Assembly (NCBI GenBank): GCA_046262635.1 | Contig: JBHEMK010000194.1 | Coordinates: 1-35,743 of the forward strand | Source of the DNA: JBHEMK01 sp046262635 | Lineage (GTDB): Bacteria; Actinomycetota; Thermoleophilia; Gaiellales; Gaiellaceae | Direction of reading: 5' to 3' | DNA: 35,743 nt | In this document: positions 28,242 through 34,985 of the stretch, piece after piece | Numbering within the stretch: position 1 is the first letter of the stretch | Layout of the letters: each line of letters opens with the position of its first letter | Made by a program: the position numbers and the translations under genes | Notes under the pieces: generated by a model | Databases searched by the model: none | Seen by the model: only the letters and a program-made list of their open reading frames with translations | What the model was told of the DNA's origin: nothing

Positions 28242-29351
28242 CTACTCTCCCTCCTCGTTCGTTGGCTCTTCGCGCAACAGGACTGCGTCCTCCTCGTCCC
28301 ACCACAGGGCTACCTCCCGGTCGGGGGCCAGTTCGCGAGCGGCGGCGCGCTCGCGTCCGAACTGCGTTGCCGTCAGCGGCACGGGCACCGCGTCGCAACT
28401 GACCGCGACGCGGGTCTGGTTCCCGAGGAACGACGTCTGGACGATCCGGCCTCGCAGCGACGCCTCGGGTGCCTCCGCGGGCTCTCCCAGGCGGACCGAC
28501 TCCGGCCGGACCATCAGTGTGGCGCGGCCACCGCCGGTCCAGCCGTTCACGGCGCACGGCACCGCCCGGCCGTCCACGAGCTGGACGATGCCGCCGGCTG
28601 CCCGCCGGGCGTCCACGTCGAGGAAGTTCGACTCGCCGATGAAGTCGGCGACGAAGCGGGAGCCGGGCCTGTAGTAGATGTCGCTTGGCGTCCCGATCTG
28701 CTGGATGCGCCCCTCGCTCATGACGGCGATCCGCGTCGAGACCGACATCGCCTCCTCCTGGTCGTGCGTCACGTAGACGAACGTCGTCCCGACGTCGCGG
28801 TGGATCTGCGAGAGCTCGACCTGAAGGCGCTTCCTGAGCTTGAGGTCGAGCGCGCCGAGCGGCTCGTCCAGCAGCAGCACTGCGGGGCGATTGACGAGCG
28901 CGCGGGCGACGGCGACACGCTGCTGCTGGCCGCCCGAGAGCTGACTCGGAAGCCGCTCCCCGAACTCCTCGAGCCCGACGAGGGCGAGGGCTTCCTCGAT
29001 TCGCTCTGAGGATTCGGACGACGGGACACGCGCCATCTTCAGCCCGAATCCGACGTTCTGGCGCACAGTCATGTGCGGAAAGAGCGCATACGACTGGAAG
29101 ACCGTGTTGACGCTGCGCCGGTGGGGCGGCAGCCGGTCGACCCGCCGGTCGCGGATGAAAATCTCGCCCGACGTCGGCCCGACGAAACCTCCGATCAGGT
29201 TGAGCGTCGTCGTTTTCCCGCACCCGGACGGGCCGAGCAGGCAGAAGAACTCCCCCTCGGCGATCTCGAGGTTCATCGCTCGCACGGCGGTCTGGTTGCC
29301 GTAGCGCTTCGTCACGGCGCTGAGCGTGATTGCGGCAGGCTGCGCGTTCAC
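28242..29351 (-). CDS. Spermidine/opine-type ABC transporter ATPase (PotA-like)
   Basis: This 369-residue ATPase has Walker A GPSGCGKTT at 40-48, signature LSGGQQQRVAVARAL, Walker B VLLLDEPLGALD and switch THDQEEAMS. A C-terminal TOBE domain follows from about residue 290. It energises the Pot-type permeases downstream. The GTG start overlaps the LacI-type stop by 4 bp (GTGA), so the regulator and transporter are translated together. This order of regulator first, then ATPase, binding protein and permeases, makes one operon. Confidence 0.94.
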   Translation of the reverse strand: MNAQPAAITLSAVTKRYGNQTAVRAMNLEIAEGEFFCLLGPSGCGKTTTLNLIGGFVGPTSGEIFIRDRRVDRLPPHRRSVNTVFQSYALFPHMTVRQNVGFGLKMARVPSSESSERIEEALALVGLEEFGERLPSQLSGGQQQRVAVARALVNRPAVLLLDEPLGALDLKLRKRLQVELSQIHRDVGTTFVYVTHDQEEAMSVSTRIAVMSEGRIQQIGTPSDIYYRPGSRFVADFIGESNFLDVDARRAAGGIVQLVDGRAVPCAVNGWTGGGRATLMVRPESVRLGEPAEAPEASLRGRIVQTSFLGNQTRVAVSCDAVPVPLTATQFGRERAAARELAPDREVALWWDEEDAVLLREEPTNEEGE

Positions 29352-30367
29352 GCGCTGCAGCCGCAGGACCGGCGGGTGACGAGGGTGACGGGCACGGTCA
29401 GGTCGCGAACGCCCGCGTGCCCGTCGCGCATCGCCTCGACGAGGAGCGTGGCTGCCGAGCGGCCGACCTCGGAGGGGTCGTAGCCGACTGCCGTGAGCGG
29501 CGGGTCGAGCAGCTCGGCGAAGTAGGCGTCGTCAAAGGTCGCGAGCGCGAGGTCGTGCGGGACCCGCAGCCCGAGGTCGCGACAGGCGAGGAGTGAGCCG
29601 AGCGCCAGCTCGACGCTCGAGGCGACGACTGCGGTCGGGCGCGGATCGGCGCCGAGCAGCTCGTGCGCGGCTCGCCGGCCCGTGCCGAGCGACCAGCGTC
29701 CGCCCCGGACGTACCACCCCGGGACGTCCAGGCGATGGCGGCGCATCGCCGCGTGGAAGGCGTCGAGCCGCTGCGCGCCGCTCGTCTCGACGAGAGAGCC
29801 CGTCAGGAGGCCGATCCGCCGGTGGCCGTGGGCGACCAGGTGGCCGACGAGCCTGTCGATTCCGTCTGCGTTGTCGAGCAGCACGCTGCCGGCGCCCTCG
29901 CACGGCAGCCTGCTGTCGAAGAAGATGCACGGCGTCCCGCGGCGGGAGACGAGCTCGGTGAACGCGCCGGCCCCGATGCCGACGGTCGAGAGCAGGAGCC
30001 CGTCGACCTGGTGGTTCAGGAGTGTGCGCAGCGCGGCGAGCTCTCCGTTGGGCGCCTGTCCGGAGTCCATCAGCATCACGCGGTAGCCGGCCTGCTCCAG
30101 CGCGGCCTGGGCGCCCCTGAGTGCCGTGGCGTAGAACGGGCTCGAGACGTCGGGAACGACGAAACCGACCGTCCACGTCGTGCGCGTTCGCAGCGACCGC
30201 GCCAGGAGCGACGGCTCGAACCGCAGGGCGTCGGCCGCTTCGATCACAGCCGCACGTGTCTCGTCCGAAAGACCTTCGCGCCCGTTCAGCGCGCGTGATG
30301 CCGTCGATTCGGACACGCCGACAAAGGCAGCGACATCCGCGAGGGTCGCATCCCTCCGCGTATCCAA
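29348..30367 (-). CDS. LacI/GalR-family transcriptional regulator
   Basis: The 339-residue protein starts with a LacI helix-turn-helix (TLADVAAFVGVSESTASRALNG) followed by the hinge and a periplasmic-binding-like sensor domain (TVGFVVPDVSSPFYA onward). LacI-type proteins normally sense sugars or nucleosides, unusual for control of a Pot-type importer. The TTG at 30367 is chosen because the domain begins just after it; TTG 30379 and GTG 30400 are alternatives. No ribosome site is clear. The start codon lies inside a 22-bp palindrome at 30365-30386, consistent with a very short leader and self-repression. Confidence 0.92.
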   Translation of the reverse strand: MDTRRDATLADVAAFVGVSESTASRALNGREGLSDETRAAVIEAADALRFEPSLLARSLRTRTTWTVGFVVPDVSSPFYATALRGAQAALEQAGYRVMLMDSGQAPNGELAALRTLLNHQVDGLLLSTVGIGAGAFTELVSRRGTPCIFFDSRLPCEGAGSVLLDNADGIDRLVGHLVAHGHRRIGLLTGSLVETSGAQRLDAFHAAMRRHRLDVPGWYVRGGRWSLGTGRRAAHELLGADPRPTAVVASSVELALGSLLACRDLGLRVPHDLALATFDDAYFAELLDPPLTAVGYDPSEVGRSAATLLVEAMRDGHAGVRDLTVPVTLVTRRSCGCSA

Positions 30368-30386
30368 TCGGTTGCGCAAGCGATTG
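30365..30386. promoter_or_regulatory. Putative LacI-family operator
   Basis: Half-sites CAATCG and CGATTG flank a central TTGCGCAA with one G on each side, so 20 of 22 positions are symmetric and only one pair mismatches. A CG-centred palindrome is the usual form of LacI-family operators. It overlaps the predicted lacI start codon and transcription start, and lies about 120 bp before the divergent isomerase gene. The assignment rests on symmetry and position. Confidence 0.68.
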
Positions 30387-30388
30387 CG

Positions 30389-30417
30389 ACGCTGACACAC
30401 CGCCCGTCGGCTGTCAA
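30389..30417 (-). promoter_or_regulatory. Predicted lacI-importer operon promoter
   Basis: A consensus -35 TTGACA is read on the minus strand at 30417-30412. The matching -10 at 17 bp is poor (CAGCGT, 30394-30389). Transcription would begin near 30382, within the palindrome at 30365-30386, so bound repressor would block it. Confidence 0.4.
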
Positions 30418-30504
30418 CGGCCCCGAGCGTGCGTCGGTCTGTTGTCGACGGCAGTCCGGGCGGCCCCCGGGCCGCTGCCGCCGGGAGGGTGGTACCGTCG
30501 CGAG

Positions 30505-31443
30505 GTGAGAACGGGCGCAACGTCTGCGGAAAACCGCGCGCTTCGGCTCGCGACCGCCCCCGTCTCGTGGGGCATCTGGGAGCAGACGATCGAGCGGAGC
30601 GACCTCGTGCCGCCGCAGTCCTTCCTCGAGACCGTCACGGCGATCGGGTACCGGGCGATCGAGTCCGGACCGCCGGGATACCTCGCGCCCGACGGCGCCG
30701 CGGCGGTCGAGCTGCTCCGACCGTTCCAGATCGAGGTGGTTGCGACGTTTCTGCCGCTGCGGCTGGACGACGAGCAGGGGTTCGTCGCCGACCTCGCCGC
30801 CCTGGACCGGGCAACGGAGGTGCTCGCGGCAACCGGCGGCCGGCTCGTGATTCTCGCCGACGCCGAGCGACCGGAGCGCGTCCGCGCCTCGGGCCGGCCG
30901 GAGCGGATGCGCGAGCTTGCGTGGTCGGACACCACGCTCGACGAGGCCGCGCGGCGCCTCGAGCGCGCCCTCGAGCGCTGCGCCGAGCGTGGCCTGCGGG
31001 CCGCCATCCATCCGCATGCGGCCACGTGCCTGGAGACGCAGGAGGAGACGGAGGCGATTCTCGAGCGGACGCCGTCCGAGCTCGGCCTCTGTCTCGACAC
31101 CGGTCACGCCGTCGTCGGCGGCGCGGACCCGCTCGAGCTCGCCCGGCGCTACGGGAGCCGCCTGCTCCACCTCCACCTCAAGGATGTCGACGGCACGGTG
31201 CTCGAGCAGCTCCGCGAGGGTCGCATCGACATGAATGAGGCGTGGCCCCAGGGCCTCTTCTGCCCGTTCGGCGAAGGGGTGGTGCCGCTTGCCGACTTCC
31301 TCGGGCTCCCGGAGGTGCGCGGTCTTGACGGCTTCGCGGTGCTCGAGCAGGATCGGATCGCCGTGACGATCGACGATCTGCCGGCCGTCCGGGCCGTCGA
31401 GGAGCGGAACCTGGAGCGCGTCCAGCACTGGCTCTCCGCCTGA
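30505..31443 (+). CDS. IolE/MocC-like sugar phosphate isomerase/epimerase-family protein
   Basis: The 312-residue protein is an AP-endonuclease-2-fold TIM barrel. The opening LATAPVSWGIWEQ with the later GYRAIESGPPGYLAPD closely recalls inosose dehydratase IolE and MocC. Likely metal and catalytic residues include IHPHAAT, CLDTGHAVVGG, HLHLKDVD and the final glutamate in VLEQD. It could dehydrate an inosose or isomerise a keto sugar. The GTG start follows TACCGT by six bases, as in leaderless actinobacterial genes, and a long upstream in-frame extension is only antisense to lacI. It diverges from lacI across 137 bp that hold the palindromic operator. Confidence 0.9.
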   Translation: MRTGATSAENRALRLATAPVSWGIWEQTIERSDLVPPQSFLETVTAIGYRAIESGPPGYLAPDGAAAVELLRPFQIEVVATFLPLRLDDEQGFVADLAALDRATEVLAATGGRLVILADAERPERVRASGRPERMRELAWSDTTLDEAARRLERALERCAERGLRAAIHPHAATCLETQEETEAILERTPSELGLCLDTGHAVVGGADPLELARRYGSRLLHLHLKDVDGTVLEQLREGRIDMNEAWPQGLFCPFGEGVVPLADFLGLPEVRGLDGFAVLEQDRIAVTIDDLPAVRAVEERNLERVQHWLSA

Positions 31444-31491
31444 GGGCTCGGACTCGTTCGATTCGCGCCTGATCTGCCTCAGCGGCGCTGC

Positions 31492-31671
31492 AGGGCTCCC
31501 TCGACCGATTCCAACCGTGCGGGCAAGCGCGGCATTGCCGTTGCGGCGCTCGTCGGCACGTGTTCGGCCACCTCGGGGCTCGGCGATGCCGTGCGCAGCG
31601 CCGCCGCGCGCCCCTGGGGCGACTTCGAGATCGAACCCGGCCGGCGGGGCGTGCTCGACGAGGTCGCGTGA
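31492..31671 (+). pseudogene. Possible orphan coding remnant upstream of the PucR-type regulator
   Basis: The frame ending at TGA 31669-31671 looks protein-like (GIAVAALVGTCSATSGLG, then PWGDFEIEPGRRGVLDEVA). By my count 49 of 56 codons from 31501 end in G or C. It has no ATG, GTG or TTG at a suitable place and no family I recognise. It may be the decayed end of a lost gene or chance in GC-rich DNA. The rest of the 31444-31739 interval shows no other gene. Confidence 0.3.
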
Positions 31672-31689
31672 CCGCGCTGGCGCCGGCGC

Positions 31690-31718
31690 TTGGTCGGACG
31701 AGGCAACCGTCCTACACT
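31690..31718 (+). promoter_or_regulatory. Predicted promoter of the PucR-type regulator
   Basis: TTGGTC (31690-31695) is followed after 17 bp by TACACT (31713-31718). Transcription near 31725 would leave a leader of about 15 nt before ATG 31740. No strong ribosome site is visible in that leader. Confidence 0.5.
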
Positions 31719-31739
31719 TTGCACATCACCCGTGCTCCG

Positions 31740-33401
31740 ATGCCCACCCGCGTCGAGGAGCGCTTCCTGTACGAGATCATCTCGACGGTCGGCTCCTCGC
31801 TCAACCTCGAGGAGGTGCTCGAGGGCGTTCTGCGGCTGTTGTCGGATGCGAGCACGGTGCATGCGTGCTTCGTCTATCTGCTCGACTACGATCACGGGTG
31901 TCTGGTGCTCCGCGCCGCCTCGGAGCCCTACGCGGAGCTGGCCGGGCAGATCGAGCTGAAGCGTGGGGAGGGGCTCGCCTGGTGGGCCCTCGATCACTCC
32001 GAGGCGGCCTTCATCCGGGAGAGCGCGCTCGACGACCCGCGCGTCAAGTACGTGCCGGAGCTCGAGGAGGAACGCTTCCAGTCGCTCGTCGCGGTGCCGC
32101 TCCTCGGCAAGCGCGGCGACCGGATCGGCGCGATCACGCTCCACACGGAGGCGCCGCGCGAGTTCACCGACTCCGAGGTGGAGTTTCTCGTCTCGAGCGC
32201 CTCGCTTGTCGCGGGTGCGATCGAGAACGCGCGGCTCTACGACGAGATGCGCCAGCGGGTCGGCGAACTGGAGCACCTGACCGAGCTCGCGGAGGCGGTG
32301 GCCGCGGCCGAGACGCTCGAGCAGCTCGGGCCGGAGGTCGTCGAGGGCAGCCGCAGGCTGCTCGGGGCGCAGGCAGTGCGCCTCTACCTGCTGGATTCCG
32401 AACAGGAGCGGCTCCGGCTGCGCTGGGCGGCTCCCGACGCCGCCGAGGCGCCGGCCACGATCGGTCTCGCCGAGCTCGGCCCCGAGCTCGGTCGCAGCGG
32501 GCGCGCGCCGCGGCTCTCAGTCTCGCTCGTCGCCGGCGGCGAGCTGCTGGGTGCCCTCGTCGCGACCGGGACGCGCGAGCTCGACCTCGGCCGCGCCGCT
32601 GCGAGTCAGATCGCGGTCGCGATCAAGAAGATCCAGGTGCTCGAGCGGTTGACCGAGAAGAACCTGATCAAGGATTTCTTCGAGGATCTGGCCGCCCGGC
32701 GGCTGGGCGGGGGGCTGGAGGGCCGAGCGGCCCGACTCGGCTGCGACCTCGACCTGCCTCAGCTCGTGCTTGCCGCCGAGCCGGCGGACGACGCGCTCGA
32801 GCGGGCGGTCGCCTCGCTCGGGCGGGACTCGCTGCTCGACCGGCGCGACGAGTCGCTGCGTGCGCTCCTCCGTGTGCCGCAGGCCGGGGCCGAGCGGCTC
32901 GTCGAGGAGATGCGGCGCATCACGGCGGAGGCCGGCTCCGCCGCGGCGGTCGGCCTCTCCAGCGTCTGCGCCGGTGCGGCGGCGGTGGCCGACGGCTTCG
33001 AGGAGGCGCGGCACGCACTGCTCGGCGCGAGCGTGCTCCGGCGAGAGCCGACGGTGATGGCCTACGACGAGCTCGGTCCATACAAGTATCTGCTGCGGAT
33101 TGCGCTCGACCCGAGCGTCCGCGACGAGACCGTCGAGGCGGTGGCGAAGCTTGCCGCGTACGACCGGGACCGCGGAGCCTCGCTCCTGACGACGCTCGAG
33201 CAGTTCCTCGGCCGCCGCGGCAACATCAGCGCTACGTCGGAGGCCCTGTTCGTGCATCCGAACACGCTGCGCCAGCGCCTGCGCCGGATCGGAGAGCTTT
33301 CGGGAATCGATCTGCGACGCGACGACTGGTTGATGGTCGAGATCGCGGTCAAGCTGGTGCGCCTGCGGTCGGTCCTGGGAGCGGCAACGCCGGACACATA
33401 A
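31740..33401 (+). CDS. GAF-domain PucR/CdaR-type transcriptional regulator
   Basis: The 553-residue protein begins with a GAF sensor domain (about 10-175, including FVYLLDYDHGCLVLRAAS and SLVAVPLLGKRGDRIGAI), a short coiled segment, and a second, poorer GAF-like region near 195-300. The C-terminal PucR-type helix-turn-helix lies near 482-525, with GNISATSEALFVHPNTLRQRL. Members activate amine, purine or acid catabolism genes. It stands directly upstream of and on the same strand as the glutamine synthetase-like gene, 89 bp apart, making it the likely regulator. The long upstream extension of this frame was rejected in favour of ATG 31740. Confidence 0.92.
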   Translation: MPTRVEERFLYEIISTVGSSLNLEEVLEGVLRLLSDASTVHACFVYLLDYDHGCLVLRAASEPYAELAGQIELKRGEGLAWWALDHSEAAFIRESALDDPRVKYVPELEEERFQSLVAVPLLGKRGDRIGAITLHTEAPREFTDSEVEFLVSSASLVAGAIENARLYDEMRQRVGELEHLTELAEAVAAAETLEQLGPEVVEGSRRLLGAQAVRLYLLDSEQERLRLRWAAPDAAEAPATIGLAELGPELGRSGRAPRLSVSLVAGGELLGALVATGTRELDLGRAAASQIAVAIKKIQVLERLTEKNLIKDFFEDLAARRLGGGLEGRAARLGCDLDLPQLVLAAEPADDALERAVASLGRDSLLDRRDESLRALLRVPQAGAERLVEEMRRITAEAGSAAAVGLSSVCAGAAAVADGFEEARHALLGASVLRREPTVMAYDELGPYKYLLRIALDPSVRDETVEAVAKLAAYDRDRGASLLTTLEQFLGRRGNISATSEALFVHPNTLRQRLRRIGELSGIDLRRDDWLMVEIAVKLVRLRSVLGAATPDT

Positions 33402-33431
33402 AGGGCGCCGAGGTGTGGAGAAATCCGCCCT
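33402..33431 (+). other. Short inverted repeat in the leader of the glutamine synthetase-like gene
   Basis: AGGGCG (33402-33407) and CGCCCT (33426-33431) pair perfectly around an 18-nt loop. The loop contains AGGTGTGGAGAA, which recurs exactly at 34881-34892. It begins directly after the regulator's stop codon. It could be a weak terminator for that gene, without a T run, or a regulator site. Confidence 0.35.
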
Positions 33432-33451
33432 CACGCCCACTGTGTGTGGAG
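33413..33451 (+). repeat. Direct repeats of GTGTGGAG before the glutamine synthetase-like gene
   Basis: GTGTGGAG occurs at 33413-33420 and 33444-33451, 31 bp apart, close to three helical turns. A candidate extended -10 (TGGTACAAC, 33452-33460) begins at the end of the second copy. The arrangement is typical of an activator bound next to RNA polymerase, perhaps the PucR-type regulator. Further copies appear near 34883 and 34950. Confidence 0.42.
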
Positions 33452-33490
33452 TGGTACAACCGTCGCGCCACCCGACACGAGGAGGAGCGC

Positions 33491-34882
33491 ATGGCCGTCT
33501 CCGGGCAGGACGAGGAGCGCGTCACCGCCACGGATCCCAGGCCGGAGGAGATCCGACGGGCCGCGGAGCAGCGCGGCATCGAGTTCTACTTCGCCCAGTT
33601 CGTCGACATGTACGGGCGCCCGAGCGCCAAGCTTGTCCCGGCCGCCAACTTCGACAGCCTCGTGCGTGAGGGCGCCGGCTTCGCCGGGTTCGCCGCCGGC
33701 GAGATCGGTCAGGTCCCGAGCGACCCCGACATCGCCGCCGTTCCCGATCTCGCCAGCTTCACCCCGGTCCCCTGGGAGAAGAACCTCGCTCGCTTCGCCT
33801 GCGACATCACAGTCGAGGGCGAGGAGTGGCCGTACTGCCCCCGCACGATTCTCCGCCACGTGGTCGCGCGCGCGAAAGAGCTCGGCTACGACTTCAAGAT
33901 GGGGCTGGAGCTCGAGTACTTCCTCGTCCGGCGCCGGGAGGACGGCTCGCTCGAGATCGCCGACGCCTACGACACGCTCGAGAAGCCGTGCTACGACATG
34001 GCGGGGCTGACCAGGCGCTACGACTTCCTGACCACCGTCTCGAAGTACTGCAATGAGCTCGGCTGGGGCAACTATGCCAATGACCACGAGGACGCGAACG
34101 GCCAGTTCGAGCAGAACTTCGAGTACGACGACGCTCTCGTCAGCTGTGACCGCGCGATCTTCTTCCGCTACATGGTGCACACGCTCGCCGAGCAGAACGG
34201 GATGATCGCAACCTTCATGCCGAAGCCGTTCACGCGTCTGACCGGCAACGGCTGTCACTTCCACATGTCGCTCTGGCGGGACGGCGAGAACAACTTCCTC
34301 GACGACGCTGACCCGCGCGGGCTCGGGCTCTCGGAGACCGCCTACCACTTCATCGGCGGCCTCAAGCAGCACGCCCGCGCCTATAGCGGCATCACCGCGC
34401 CGACGGTCAATTCCTACAAGCGGCTGAAGCTCGGCACGACGACGAGCGGCGCAACCTGGTCGCCGGTCTGGATCTCATACGGCTACAACAACCGCACCCA
34501 GATGCTCCGCATCCCCGGCCCCGGCCGGATCGAGGACCGGACGATCGACGGCTCGGCCAATCCGTACCTCGCTGCGGCGGCGGTGCTCGCCGCCGGGATC
34601 GACGGGATCGAAAACGGGCTCGAGGCGGGGGAGTCGAACTCGGAGAACCTCTATGCAAGCTCGTACGACGAGCTCTCCGGTCGCGGACTGAAGACGCTGC
34701 CGGCGAATCTGCTGGAAGCGATCGGCGAGCTCGAGCAGGATCAGGTTCTGCGGGACGCGCTCGGGCGCGGGCGCGGTGAGGATTACATCGATTACTACGC
34801 GCGGGTGAAGCGAGACGAGTGGTTCCGCTACCACGAACAGGTCACGCCCTGGGAGATCAACGAGTATCTGACCCGCTTCTAG
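33491..34882 (+). CDS. glnT: Type III glutamine synthetase / gamma-glutamylmethylamide synthetase-like ligase
   Basis: The 463-residue enzyme has the glutamine synthetase fold. Metal and substrate motifs include LELEYF near 140, NGQFEQNFEYDD, NGCHFHMS and the C-terminal NLY tyrosine segment. The opening FVDMYGRPSAKLVPA is typical of the GlnT/GMAS branch rather than the major GlnA. The reaction joins glutamate to ammonia or an amine such as methylamine using ATP. ATG 33491 follows an AGGAGGAG site. The following GlxB/MgsA-like gene supports a role in amine nitrogen assimilation by the gamma-glutamyl/N-methylglutamate type route. Which amine is used cannot be decided here. Confidence 0.92.
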   Translation: MAVSGQDEERVTATDPRPEEIRRAAEQRGIEFYFAQFVDMYGRPSAKLVPAANFDSLVREGAGFAGFAAGEIGQVPSDPDIAAVPDLASFTPVPWEKNLARFACDITVEGEEWPYCPRTILRHVVARAKELGYDFKMGLELEYFLVRRREDGSLEIADAYDTLEKPCYDMAGLTRRYDFLTTVSKYCNELGWGNYANDHEDANGQFEQNFEYDDALVSCDRAIFFRYMVHTLAEQNGMIATFMPKPFTRLTGNGCHFHMSLWRDGENNFLDDADPRGLGLSETAYHFIGGLKQHARAYSGITAPTVNSYKRLKLGTTTSGATWSPVWISYGYNNRTQMLRIPGPGRIEDRTIDGSANPYLAAAAVLAAGIDGIENGLEAGESNSENLYASSYDELSGRGLKTLPANLLEAIGELEQDQVLRDALGRGRGEDYIDYYARVKRDEWFRYHEQVTPWEINEYLTRF

Positions 34883-34900
34883 GTGTGGAGAATAAGACAT

Positions 34901-34928
34901 AGCCGCGGCCGGAAGAATGGCCGCGGCT
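34901..34928 (+). other. Perfect stem-loop between glnT-like and glxB-like genes
   Basis: A 10-bp perfect inverted repeat (AGCCGCGGCC / GGCCGCGGCT) encloses an 8-nt loop, starting 19 bp after the stop codon of the ligase gene. No T run follows, so full intrinsic termination is unlikely. It may stabilise the upstream message or reduce expression of the downstream gene. Confidence 0.65.
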
Positions 34929-34948
34929 CGGGATTACCCGGCCCTATT

Positions 34949-34969
34949 CTGTGGAGGAAGTCTCCATAG
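34949..34969 (+). other. Second stem-loop just before the glxB-like ribosome site
   Basis: CTGTGGAG (34949-34956) pairs with CTCCATAG (34962-34969) with one G-U pair and a 5-nt loop. Its 3' arm touches the AGGAG at 34968-34972. Together with the preceding hairpin it could act as an attenuator or translational switch. Confidence 0.45.
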
Positions 34970-34985
34970 GAGCGTGAGGGAACCA

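Noticed and set aside
31517..33490. Long upstream extension of the glutamine synthetase frame giving over 1100 codons
   Set aside because: The extension overlaps the GAF/PucR gene in another frame and lacks domain features; the ATG at 33491 has a good ribosome site and matches the family start.
34901..34928. Rho-independent terminator after the glutamine synthetase-like gene
   Set aside because: The stem is strong, but no run of T follows and the next gene of the same pathway lies just downstream, so it is kept only as a stem-loop.
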